NCBI GenBank assembly: GCA_023897205.1
Contig: JAHWDD010000008.1
Location: 1,860,001-1,924,000, forward strand
Source of the DNA: Exophiala sp. HKRS030
Taxonomy: Eukaryota; Ascomycota; Eurotiomycetes; Chaetothyriales; Herpotrichiellaceae
Direction: 5' to 3'
Length of the DNA stretch: 64,000 nucleotides
The translations under genes were made by a program, and so were the position numbers. Below the pieces are notes generated by a model. It was not told the origin of the DNA and searched no databases. It worked only from the letters and a program-made list of their open reading frames with translations. Positions 1-10,894 of the stretch are shown here, piece after piece; the first letter of the stretch is position 1, and each line of letters begins with the position of its first letter.

Positions 1-1420
1 TCCAAGGGTCTCCTGCTGCAATTCAACACGGTGCACACTATCCAGACTGTTCATGGGCCCGTGAGACCCATGTCTGGACCGAATAGTTCAGGAGCCTAGA
101 GATCGCCACTTTCCCGTGGAAGGAATCAATCAGAATCCGAAACCGGACAAGTCTTCACCGGGGTCAGCCATGCAGGTGTTCTCGAGTTCTGATTGCATGT
201 TTGGGTGAGGGCTGTGGATTTTCTGGCTAATGAGCAGATCGTCCTGCCGCGAGGCAAAAGGGTCAAGATTGGCAGCTAGTCTTTTAGCTCGTGGAGGAAA
301 CATGATCCAAGGATTGACCCATGCTTGTGGAGAAAGAAGCTTACCCGCCTTTTGATGGGCGGCCATGGGCTAATCCGGCCCCGGGTGAAGCGAGGGGGGC
401 ACACGGGGTGTTCTAACTTCTCATGCATGGGACGCTTAGGCCTTATCCGCCTAGATTTTGGTCCTCAGTGCCCCTTAGAAGTTAGCCCGGAAGCCATTCT
501 CCCAACGAACGGTAGGGTAGTTTCCGCTAATAATAATTGACGTGTGGGGTGGGCCGTCCATAGACGTTAGCCAAGGTCCATGGGCCGTTCTTCCTGTCGG
601 TCGGCAGCTCGTCATTGTCTGCCAGGGGCCCCGGTGATTTTCTGGCACTTAGCAACTGCCTAGGGTGGACCGAGGGTGACCTAGCCAATACTTGATTCCT
701 CACCTAAATTCCTGCCCTGTAGCCTGTACGTGGTAGGCATTAAGCTCTCGCCTGTTACAGTGCACACCTCAGCCTTTGGTGGTGTTGGTGTGGAAATAAC
801 GCGTCCGGTCCATTTTGTTCAAGAGTTGAGGGTGCCTTGATCAGATCACTGCATGAACCAGACACTACACCATACACAGCGGATGCGAATGGGGAATATA
901 GTCTGCCCCGAAATATCGCGACGTGCAATGCTGGGATCTGGTGCTGAATAACCAAAGCGATGGAGACGATGATTGCCGGAAGCTGGGCGTTGCTCACTGC
1001 TCACCTACACCTAGGTGTTGGAGGCTGGAAGCGGATGCTGAAAATGGTACTGGCGGAGGGTCTGATTCGAGAAGCCACAGGGCCGAGAGTACCCCCCTCC
1101 TCCCCCCTGGGCCGCATTCGAGTGCTCGAGGTTCTTTTTTTTCTTTTAAGCTTGGGCCCACCTAGGTGCTACAAGGCCTTGACCTCTCAAAAATGGGTCT
1201 TGGGTGCCTCATTGGCACTAAGAGTACGCCACTGACAGATCCACTTGACGCCCAGCATGCGCCTCTGCATGCTTGTCCCCACATGGATCCCAAGAGGCAA
1301 GCAGGCGGCGGACAAAGCTCCACCTATGTCTAACCGTAGCCTAACCCAGAGGTTGCCAAACCCAGCCGATGTCAATGACCTGTGATGCATCCCGAATCTG
1401 TGTAGGGTTTCTCAGAGGAT
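1..1420. other. Gene-free stretch, nothing recognised
   Basis: I see no coding region with a plausible start, homology or splice pattern here. Open frames are all under about 90 codons on both strands and overlap one another. There is a run of six G near 391-396 and C-rich runs near 1090-1110. No tRNA cloverleaf or transposon ends were noticed. It probably holds the distal promoter of the Ssn6 gene downstream. Confidence 0.5.
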
Positions 1421-1893
1421 AACCACTAGCGCCAAATTGCTGCCCTCTCTCTCGTCAAGGTTGTCTTCGTCGTCTTCCCAAACGTCCCCCTTCACAACTC
1501 CGCAAATTCTGGTTGCAACTCCGTCACTTACTGTTCTCGCATTACACCAATTATTCCTCCGTCCCCCTGATGATATTTGTTCTTGTGAAGGAAGAAATAC
1601 ATCAGCCTTGTCCTTGAGTTTTCCTTTCAGCACCATATTGCTATGTTATTGTTGTAGCCCTGTCAGCCTCATCGCCGCTGCTGTTCCCAGCATATTCCAG
1701 CTGATTTGCACTTGGAATTCCTTTCACCCTTCTTCAACGCGCTGTCGTGTAATCAAACCCAACTTGCGCTAAACACAAGGTCCCATCAGCCACCGGCAAT
1801 CGACGCTGCAGACCATTCCGACACGACGCCGGCGCAGTTCTTGCTTCAAGGCACTGTCGTACGTCCGGTCAAGACGACTTTACCCGCCGTGCC
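1421..1893 (+). promoter_or_regulatory. CT-rich 5' leader and promoter of the Ssn6 gene
   Basis: The plus strand is pyrimidine-rich (TC/CTC stretches between about 1440 and 1750), as is typical of leaders and transcription start regions of strongly expressed Pezizomycotina genes. It ends at the Ssn6 ATG at 1894, which sits in the favourable context GCCATGG. No TATA box is clear. The call rests on base composition and position only. Confidence 0.4.
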
Positions 1894-4640
1894 ATGGCGC
1901 TGGTGCCTCACCCATCTCCTCCGGGGGTCCTAGGCCTACATCAGGGAGGTCATTTTGGACAAATGAATGGCGCTGCTCCCGTCGATGCCCACATGCAACG
2001 ACAACGTCTATTGGCGCAGCTCAACGAGTCTACATGGCAAAGAATCGGTATGTTATCACACCCACCGAAAGACGAGCGCTTCTGATACGAAAAATGTAGG
2101 ATCTTTGAATGAATTGTTGGGTGACCACGAGGGGGCACTTTTTGCCTATGAACAAGCACTGCGGCACAATCAATGGTCGACCCAAACTTTGAACGCAATC
2201 TCTTGTATTCTTCGCACAAAGGAGAAGTATCCCGAGGCGATGGACTATCTGAAGAATATTCTCAAGGTCGAGCCCGCCAATGGTGAAGCCTGGGGCAACC
2301 TTGGTACGTCTTATGATGTGATTGTACGAACAGAGTCTTACCATTACAGGACATTGTTACTTGATGATGGACAACCTGCAAGAAGCATATACCGCCTATC
2401 AACAGGCTTTGTACTATCTTCCAGACCCCAAGGTATGTGTCTCTGATGTCAATCGATCCACCATTGCTGACACCTTTCAGGAACCCAAACTATGGTATGG
2501 CATCGGGATCTTGTATGACAGATACGGTTCCCTCGAACACGCTGAAGAGGCTTTCTCTCAAGTGATGCGCATGCAACCCGATTTTGAAAAAGCAAATGAG
2601 ATCTATTTCAGACTCGGCATAATTTACAAACAACAGCAGAAATTTCAGCAAAGTCTTGAGGTCCGTTTTATTGTCATGTCTTCCCAGCTTTTCAACTGAC
2701 CGCAGTTTAGTGTTTCAAATATATTGTCAATGATCCTCCACGCCCTCTCAACGAGGAAGACATCTGGTTTCAGATTGGTCATGTGTATGAGCAACAGAAA
2801 GATGTATGCTCCTCAGGATCCTTACCGATCCAAACTTTACTGACATTGGTCATAGTTTGAATCCGCCAAGTCTGCATACCGACGGGTACTGGAAAGAGAT
2901 CCGAAACATGCCAAAGTACTGCAACAGCTTGGATGGCTTCATCACCAACAGAGCAATAGCTACACTAGTCAAGAGCAAGCCATTGAGTACTTGGAACAAT
3001 CTGTCAGCTCAGGTAGGTTTTGCATAATAGTTCCACATCTCCTACATCGCTAACTCACCGAATTTAGATAACCAAGATGCACAGAGTTGGTATCTCCTCG
3101 GTAGATGTTACATGGCCCAACAAAAGTTCCCCAAGGCGTACGAAGCGTATCAACAAGCTGTATATCGTGACGGCCGCAATCCAACTTTCTGGTGCTCAAT
3201 AGGAGTGCTATACTACCAGATCAATCAGTATCGAGACGCTCTTGATGCATATTCTCGAGCAATCCGTCTCAATCCATATATCTCTGAGGTGTGGTATGAT
3301 CTGGGCACCTTGGTAAGTCATATCCATCCTGGTACAATGTTTTGGCATTAACCCGGGTACAGTACGAATCTTGCAACAACCAGACGTCTGATGCTCTAGA
3401 TGCGTATGCGAGGGCTGCTGAACTTGATCCTACAAACACTCACATCAAGGCACGCCTTGCTTTGTTGAGAAGCGGTGCTGCTACTGGTCCAAACCAGCAC
3501 AATGCTCCGGTACCGCAAGATGTTCACCCACAAGCATATCAAAACAACGTACAGGGCCCACCTGGTCCGCAATGGGGAGCACCTTCAGGATCGACTCACC
3601 AGTCTCAACCGCCACCTCCTGTTGACCCAGCTCGAGTTTCAGATTGGACTAGAGGGATCGCCGGAATTCAACAGCCACCCGCCCCACCAGCTGGCTTCGA
3701 AGCTCGTGACAGTATGAGAGCCCCTCCGCCACGGATAGCTTCGCCGAGACAGGACGGTCCTCGTGGCTACGGAGAATCTTCTCGACATACCCCCGTCCGT
3801 AAGCAGTCTCCATCCCCAAAGATGCAGTCATCGGTTCCAGGAATGTACCCGCCTGGTCCGCAAACACTGCCCCAGATCTCTGTGCAGGAGAGAGGGCCTG
3901 GATTTGGAGCTGCCGTTCGACCTTCACCTACAATGAATGGCGCACCTCCTCCGCAGCCAAACAACTCAGGGCCGGGTAATACACTTCCTCCATACGGAAG
4001 ACCTTTCAGTCCGCCAAGCGAACTAAGGCCTCTACGTGATGATCGGCCTCAGTCGCCTGGATCGACCTTTAGGTCTCAGCCTTACCAACCTGGAGGGCCA
4101 TTCCCAAGCATCTCTAATGGAGCACCGCCGACGGCACAACCTCTTCCCCCGGTAGAAGGCCCACCTAGGGATGATCGGCCTTTATCTGCCATGAAGAGAA
4201 CCCGAGAGTGGGAAGCGGATCCCGGACCGTCTAAGAAGCTTGCAAGTGATGAGACACGCGCACGTATGGATGATTTGAATCGACGCAACAGTCCTCCGGG
4301 TCGTCTTCCCACTCCGAAAGATCCTTCCCGTCGTAGCTCTTCGGAACTCCGGAGGGAGAATGAACGTCGTGCGAATGAGAATTATCATCCCTCAGAGGCT
4401 GCCCACCATCCTTATAGTCTTGCACCCCAGAACATCCCCTCAATGCAATCGATATTGGACGGCTCAAAGGAAGACCGTAAGGAGCATCTCGAACAGGCTG
4501 CCCGCAAAGTCGATGTAGACGAGGACTACGACAACAATAGCGAGGACGATAAAAGACTGGCAGCGCAGGCAGCTACCAGCAGCCCTCGAGGACTCGCACC
4601 TCCACCATCTGCCACACCCAAGCCAGAGCTTACAGTTTAG
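1894..4640 (+). CDS. SSN6: Ssn6/Cyc8 family TPR transcriptional corepressor
   Basis: Subunit of the Tup1-Ssn6 general corepressor, which is recruited to promoters by DNA-binding proteins. I read eight exons: 1894-2047, 2100-2303, 2350-2432, 2481-2660, 2711-2803, 2856-3012, 3068-3312 and 3363-4640. All introns are GT-AG, 45-55 bases, and the total is 2394 bases (797 residues). The first half, about residues 40-400, is a run of tetratricopeptide repeats (pieces such as YEQALRHNQWSTQTLNAIS and YRDALDAYSRAIRLNP) separated by loops. The second half is disordered and rich in Pro, Gln and Ser, with an acidic/basic tail (DEDYDNNSEDDKR). This architecture is that of fungal Ssn6 (SsnF in Aspergillus). 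The start at 1894 is the first in-frame ATG with good context. Seven introns are crowded into the TPR half and none fall in the tail. The repeat order excludes a generic TPR chaperone. Confidence 0.93.
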
Positions 4641-5123
4641 GGTTCACGACAACTAATCCATTGCTCTCATTACTTCTCCATCATGCTTCATTCACGAATA
4701 CTGTACAGCAGGCCCGTCATAGTAGTACTGAAAAACCAGATACAACGGTAGTGATAGTCTGAGAAGACGGCTGTTCTCTTTATATACGAGCATTTATTTT
4801 TGGACAAAAGATGACAATTGAATTCCTGTGATGGTGACTTTTCCTCTGGTGTAGAAGCTGATGCGGCCGCAACCTCCTATAGATTTGACAACTCCCTATG
4901 AGCTACTAGGAAGCAGGGCACGCCTGGGTTATGTAGGGAGGTGTGCGGGGACGGAATAGAAGTATACGCAGTAGCCAAAACATATTTTGGTCACGTGATT
5001 AGGCTCTGCCAAGCCAGCCAAGATTTTCACGCACTCCATCAATCGCAACTTGCGCAAAATCTCCAACTCATTTCCTATCGTCAACTTCACAAATTCGAGA
5101 CACTTTGTGCAGATACAGCAAAG
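4641..5123. promoter_or_regulatory. Ssn6 3' region and RPL3 promoter
   Basis: The first half is the A/T-rich 3' region of the Ssn6 gene. The second half leads into RPL3. A CACGTG-like box (TCACGTGA, about 4991-4998) lies roughly 130 bases before the RPL3 start, a type of E-box often found in fungal promoters. Transcription factor assignment is not possible from sequence alone. Confidence 0.35.
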
Positions 5124-6589
5124 ATGTACGTTGTCTACTCATTTCATAATGAAATCTACTGACATGCCATAAGGTCACACCGAAAGTTTGAAGCTCCGCG
5201 ACACGGTACAAAAACCTCCCAAACACACAAACTTCTCGAAATTATCGTTGACTGACTATTCTTTCTACTACAGGTTCGCTCGCCTTCCTTCCCGAAAGCG
5301 AGCAGCGAGACACAGAGGAAAGGTCAAGAGGTTGGTTATCTAGAAGTCATGACTCGTATAAAAGAGTCGAAGCTGAAACATTTCACAGCTTTCCTAAGGA
5401 TGACCCCAAGAAACCTGTACACTTGACTGCAGCCCTGGGCTACAAGGCCGGCATGACCACCATCGTCCGTGACCTCGATAGACCAGGTGCGAAGATGCAC
5501 AAGAAAGAGGTTGTCGAAGCCGTCACTGTCGTCGAGACTCCACCTGTAAGATCCTTTCTCTCCCTCGAGTTCGTCAATTTATGCTGATCACAACCCATGA
5601 AGTTGATCGTCGTCGGCCTCGTTGGCTACATCGAGACACCCCGCGGCCTCCGCTCACTCACAACCGTTTGGGCCGAGCATCTCAGTGACGAGGTCAAGCG
5701 AAGATTCTATAAGAACTGGTACAAGTCGAAGAAGAAGGCTTTCACCAAGTACGCCAAGAAGCACTCAGAGAACAAAGGATCATCAGTGGCCCGTGAACTC
5801 GAGCGCATCAAGAAATATGCCACTGTCGTCCGTGTCCTGGCTCACACTCAGATCCGTCAGACACCCTTGAAGCAGAAGAAGGCACATTTGATGGAAATCC
5901 AAATCAACGGTGGAAGCGTTGCTGACAAGGTCGAGTTCGGCCACGGTCTGTTCGAGAAGCCAGTCGAGATCGATACCATCTTCGAGCAGGATGAAGTCAT
6001 CGATGCGATTGCCGTCACCAAGGGACACGGATTCTCCGGCGTCACCAGCAGATGGGGAACCAAGAAGCTACCGAGAAAGACACACAAGGGTCTGCGAAAG
6101 GTCGCCTGTATTGGAGCCTGGCATCCTTCCCACGTCCAATGGACCGTCGCCCGTGCTGGTCAAGACGGTTACCATCATCGTACCTCGGTCAACCACAAAA
6201 TCTACCGCATTGGTAAGGGTAGCGATGAGAAGAACGCAGCCACCGACTTCGACGTTGTCAACAAGCAAATCACACCGTGAGTCCTTCCCTTAAAATATCT
6301 TGACGGGTCTCAAATACTAATACGAATCTCTAGTCTGGGTGGTTTCGTCCACTACGGAGAGGTCAAGAACGACTTCGTGCTGCTCAAGGGATCCATCCCT
6401 GGCGTCAAGAAGCGAGTCATCACGCTCCGCAAATCTCTCTACACACACACATCCCGCAAGGCTCTCGAGAAGGTTGAACTGAAATGGATCGACACTTCGT
6501 CCAAGTTCGGTCACGGTGCTTACCAGACTGCTCAAGAGAAGCGACAATTCTTGGGTACCCTCAAGAAGGATCTCGTTGCTTCATCATAG
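5124..6589 (+). CDS. RPL3: 60S ribosomal protein L3 (uL3), with a one-base gap in exon 3
   Basis: Large-subunit protein uL3, which reaches the peptidyl-transferase centre. Exons: 5124-5125, 5174-5205, 5274-5330, 5389-5545, 5603-6276 and 6334-6589. The first intron (5126-5173, GTACGT...AAG) splits the start codon: AT lies before it and G after it, so the protein begins [11 protein letters not shown] only after splicing. Hallmarks follow in order: [65 protein letters not shown] and [20 protein letters not shown]. Exon 3 reads GSLAFLP and then needs one extra C after CTTCCC (5291-5293) to continue [12 protein letters not shown]. With that base the coding length is 1179 (392 residues), the usual length. 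An essential single-copy gene is unlikely to be truly broken, so I treat the gap as a sequence error. Identity is certain; the frame needs resequencing. Confidence 0.95.
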
Positions 6590-6981
6590 AAAATTTTTGT
6601 CTACGTCAGTCCCGGAATGCAAGGAATGTCGTGGGTCTTGAGCATGATCTCCATGTCTATGGAGGAGAGTCTCATGTCTCAAGCTCACAGAGGCTGAGTG
6701 GAAGTCTGTCCAAGGCTAAGGGGTTTTTAATCTCGGCCGACATGACTGCCACAGGAGTTCAAGCAGAGCTACTACAAATGTCATCGCATAGCCATGGTAG
6801 CACAGGAACGTATAGTTCAAAAATTGAAGTTCGATGTCTCAAACAGATCATTTTTCTCGTAGCATAGCAATCTGGTTCAATCGCTAGTGCAGCCTTTTCA
6901 GACCCTACATATAATGATTCCTGTAGGCAACACAGAGGCAAAACTGGATAGTTCCTGGAAATATCAACTTGATATGCCTAT
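6590..6981. other. Convergent 3' regions of RPL3 and the NuiA-like gene
   Basis: The RPL3 stop at 6587-6589 faces the stop of the minus-strand gene at 6982. About 390 bases lie between them and carry no supported gene. They probably hold the two polyadenylation regions. Confidence 0.5.
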
Positions 6982-7812
6982 TCAACTCTCCACTGCTGTG
7001 GTTGAAACACCAACCAATTTTCTATCTCCAACAGTGACAATATAATAAGCTACCCTGGTCGTACCCAGCTCGATTCTAAAGATCTTGACGCCTTTTCCCG
7101 AGCCGGCCTTCTCGACACGTTGGATGATATCTTTATACTGGCCTCTAGGATCGAAATCTTGGACGCTCAGCTCTTCGACATCGCCTTGTCTGGGGGCCTT
7201 GGCACCTAGGGAGTCGGTGAACTCGTCGACACCCGGCAGGATGTCGCTGGCATAGTTGAGGAAGACAGGCTCAAAGGGCGAGTCGGTGTCGGATGTGTAG
7301 GTCAAGTCGGCGGGGATGGATTGAAGGGACGCGGGCAGCGAATCATTCGATACCGGTGGCGCCGTGCTTGAAGGGTCGAACTTGGATTTCTGCTCCGATG
7401 TCGAGGCGTGCGACGAGTCGTGGTGGCTGCCGGCCTTGGGGTCCGCGTTGGCCTTGTTCAGGAACGCCATGTACGATGAGTCCGACGACATGGTGTGGTG
7501 TGATGTGGGACTGGTGTGAAAAGTGCGAGAGGTAGTGGTGTTTGGCCTGGCGTGGTGCAATCGGAGGAGACGACGGGGAAGGCTTGCGAACGAGGGAAGT
7601 TGTTGCGCAAGTTTTATGCCTTGGGCTTGCAGCGTTCGACTGGTGTTGGTTGATTTAAGGAATTGTGAATGCTGGAGAGGTTGTGATAGAGGAGCGGATG
7701 TGGAGCTTTGTGGTAGAATTTGCTGCGCTGGAGCTCCGGCGAAGGTGATCGAGATGATGCTTTGCACTCGACTTGTTGGTGGCCAGGTAGTACGAAGTGA
7801 CGGACTGGGCAT
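6982..7812 (-). CDS. Mitochondrial-looking protein with NuiA-like (nuclease A inhibitor) C-terminus
   Basis: Uninterrupted frame of 276 residues. Residues 1-107 contain no Asp or Glu at all but many Arg, Ser, Thr and Gln, and include SRTFHTSP, which fits the R-x-F-x-x-S cleavage pattern of fungal mitochondrial presequences. The second in-frame ATG is at 7491 and would give a 169-residue form without the presequence. The C-terminal half (residues about 170-276) has TDSPFEPVF, a long acidic linker, then VKIFRIELGTTRVAYYIV and GVSTTAVES at the very end. From memory this resembles the layout of cyanobacterial NuiA, an inhibitor of the non-specific nuclease NucA, with its YPFEV segment and an ISTKVVET-like end. 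The fungal relative of NucA is mitochondrial endonuclease G (Nuc1). Function is therefore inferred, not shown. No intron is needed. Alternative: an uncharacterised conserved fungal mitochondrial protein. Confidence 0.6.
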   Translation of the reverse strand: MPSPSLRTTWPPTSRVQSIISITFAGAPAQQILPQSSTSAPLSQPLQHSQFLKSTNTSRTLQAQGIKLAQQLPSFASLPRRLLRLHHARPNTTTSRTFHTSPTSHHTMSSDSSYMAFLNKANADPKAGSHHDSSHASTSEQKSKFDPSSTAPPVSNDSLPASLQSIPADLTYTSDTDSPFEPVFLNYASDILPGVDEFTDSLGAKAPRQGDVEELSVQDFDPRGQYKDIIQRVEKAGSGKGVKIFRIELGTTRVAYYIVTVGDRKLVGVSTTAVES

Positions 7813-10397
7813 TCAGTAGGCAATTGAGGATCCTGTGCGTAGGCGTTGAGTAATGTAGAACGAGTCATCAGAACTCGGTCCTCAGAGTTTGGATTCTGGT
7901 GATTGTGGTGTCGAGGGCGCAGTTGGTGGTGGGATGATGTCATTCGTTCGTGGTAGGCACCAAGCATGGGAGTGGTACTTGGTAAAGGAGACAGTTCCAA
8001 CAGGTAACCCACATTTTAGGTATTTTGTACTCCGTTTTGCATGCCGTGGAAAGGTCACGAACTATCAAATGGGTTTGAAGATGCTGTGTCTCTGATAATG
8101 GTATGCTTTCAGGTCGCTATCTGTCAGATGCCATGCCGCCCGCATCGCCGAAGCCAGTGATTTCTGTGCCTATGTACATGGTTGCTGATGGTCAAATAGG
8201 AGGCCTTCGCTCATCGCAAATTGAGAATCTCTCATGAGTGCTGACTCTTCATGACGGAAGTGCAAGGCCTCGACGAGCTCGCGGTTAAGATGTTATTCAC
8301 AAGGCTTCTGGGTGCATGACGGAACAAAGGCCGGCTAGGTAGAATACTGTTTCTATGGGATTGTTGAAGCCGTAGGTCACAGACCAGCTTCTAGCGAGAG
8401 CAACGGTCACAACGGCGTTAACGTCACCAAGCACACGGCAGTAATTTCTTATGGGACGTACGGAGCGAGTATGGACTAGGTAGGCGTGGTAGGCAACTCT
8501 CAATCGTGGACAATCTTGTGATTGTTCCACAGGCCACGAATCCCGCCCCACACCCTTCAGACTTGACATACAAAGGGCAATTCGTTGTCCTGTCACAAGT
8601 GCTTGAAGTCATCAATAAATCTCAAAAGACACACTCATAGTGAAAGCGACTGGGCATCATGCATGCGATCAGCATTGGCGCCGAGCTGGAGTGTGGTTTG
8701 ATGAAATTCCAGATCGAGAGTTGATGGGGCCGAAGATAGAAGGAATTTCTAGTTTCAAGCTGGCCAACGGTTACTTTTCAACATTAAGCCCAAACAGGTG
8801 CAATGAGACGTCGAGGGCGAATGCTGACGACGGTGATATCTTGATCGGAACTCCGACAATGGGAGCAGGGGTGAGTCGTGGAGCAAGGCGATAAGGTCGT
8901 CTCGGTTGCGGAGCCTCGTTAGAAGGCATTTGAGGCTCCGATGCTAGTTAGTTAGAGACTCATCTCTCCAAATTGTCAATGGATACTCAACATCTTGGAA
9001 AGTTCTTGGTTATCTTGGAGCGAAGAAAATTCGTCGTGTGAAGTACGTCGTCGATATGGACCAAGCATATTCTAGAGATTTGATGATGGATGTGATTTCA
9101 CGGCGTGGTCAAGTCAAGCCGGGTTCCTGATACAAGCATTTGGCGAGTTCTCGGCCTTTGGTTTGTAAGTAGCCCTATGGATGACTCTGTACCAAGTACA
9201 TACTTGCTCCTCTGGATATAAACCCCTGAGTGGGTGGTAACCCTTGTCAGTTGATGGTGGAGAAAGACCGGAAGTCAATGAGAGCACTGTCAAACAAGTT
9301 TTTCTGGGATCGTCGGTCGCCGACCAGGAAATCTGCCGCCGAACAACAAATCCACGGACAGGGATTGGTCAGGATGAGAACGCCACCTCCTGTTTTGTTT
9401 GGACAGGCCTGCTCGCTCCCAAGATTTCTCTTTCTCGGTCCAGGAATCATCATTATTGATTCAAGGATGGGTGTTGGAGATTCTCAGGGATTGATTGGGA
9501 TAAGCATGCTTTGCCACACGCCGCAGCGACCAAAACTCCCACTGCCACTGCCACAAGTCCACGAATCCCCATATCTAAACCTGGCTTTCAAGTCGGAACG
9601 CGATGGTTTCCTCATTCAAATTGGAACAATGGTCTGCCACCTCGAAATGATGGCTTTGTTTGTTTCAACGTTGGACATGCGATCCACTGTATCTCTTCAC
9701 CAGACATCATACTGCCATTCAGGTGGTATTGGCCGGGGCATAGGCTTGCGCTCAAGATGAGATGAGACTGCGCAGGATTTTGGAATGGTCTGATTGGTGA
9801 TGGACTTATACAGATCTACATTCTAGGTAACATTGGTCCTTGTACACAAATACTGTTCTGAATCCTGATACCTATTGCAAAGTCGCATTCATGCACAATA
9901 AGCCTATACAGCCTCGGGGAAAGAGTTGCGAGCAGAACTCGACCTTGGCTAACGACCCAGTTGTTGGACTTGACTTGAAAGTTGAATGGGCAACCACCTA
10001 GGGTTCGACAGACCCGTATCGACATCGACAAGTCTTGCATGCAGGAGAAATCAGGGTTGGCCGGCTACTATTATTGAAAGCTGAATACGAGCACCTTATG
10101 CATCTAAGCAGCCTGGTTCTTGTGCAGCAGCATAATAGTGGCAGGGCCAGAATATGGAACGCCTCGGAGTGAGCTCGACTTTACGAGGAGGCAGACAGCC
10201 CACGGGCACCCAAGGCAATAAGAGAACCCGTCGTTGTACGTTGTGACTCGTAACTCGTGAGTGTATATAACATCGTGGAATATCATGGGATCGTGGAATC
10301 TGGAGGTGCACATTGTGTAAATTCTCCTGTTGGCCACGATGTTCTCTGGGAGAGGCTAATGATAAGCTATCTACTAGGTTAGGTACCTCAGGCAGGT
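7813..10397. other. Long gene-poor stretch
   Basis: About 2.6 kb between the NuiA-like gene and the transposon relic. Frames here reach 176 codons (9230-9760, plus) but lack recognisable domains, sensible codon use or splice-linked neighbours. The GTACTCCGT motif that recurs across the window is present at about 8028. I see no RNA gene. Confidence 0.45.
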
Positions 10398-10435
10398 ATC
10401 CCCTCCGCATGCACGATTTGAATGTTAGCGCGCCC
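10398..10435 (+). repeat. Left terminal inverted repeat of the piggyBac-like element
   Basis: These 38 bases are identical to the reverse complement of 12557-12594. The outer end reads ATCCCCTCCGCATGCACG and the inner end TTAGCGCGCCC. The bases just inside the two repeats differ, so the repeat boundary is sharp on the inner side. Confidence 0.92.
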
Positions 10436-10894
10436 CACCTGTCACATCCTGCAATTTCGTTTCTCACCCATTTTTGTATGGAAACAAGAGTTGAGACGAT
10501 GTAATTGATGTCATTCGATAGCGCTTGAATTTCTCTATCGAATGATCCTAATCTTGCTCCATTTTTTGTGTGTATAGAGATTTTGTGGTGTTGCAAAGTT
10601 GCGCAATACGTGATATGCCTAGGAATATATCTACTTCCTTTCTATGTACTTAGGTATTATACAAGGGATATTTCTAGCCTGGTGAAAGGCTAGAAAGCAC
10701 CCTCGGTCGATACACAGTGGGATCTTACAGAATTCGCAGTAGCCGAATGTCCTGCGCGACGGTGGTTGACGCCTATTTAAGTCGATCTCACCTAGCACTC
10801 GTCGAGGCCTGTAAGTTGACGCCTAACAGCGATTCCAGCGATAGTAAGTGCTTTTTGCTTGTTGTAACGCTGTGTGCGTGATATCATGACTCTA

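Noticed and set aside
5124..6589. Programmed ribosomal frameshifting in RPL3
   Set aside because: No slippery heptamer or downstream structure is evident, and six other unrelated genes show the same missing C/G, which points to sequence error.
9230..9760. 176-codon plus-strand frame
   Set aside because: No domain, no splice-linked neighbours, overlaps other frames; composition looks non-coding.
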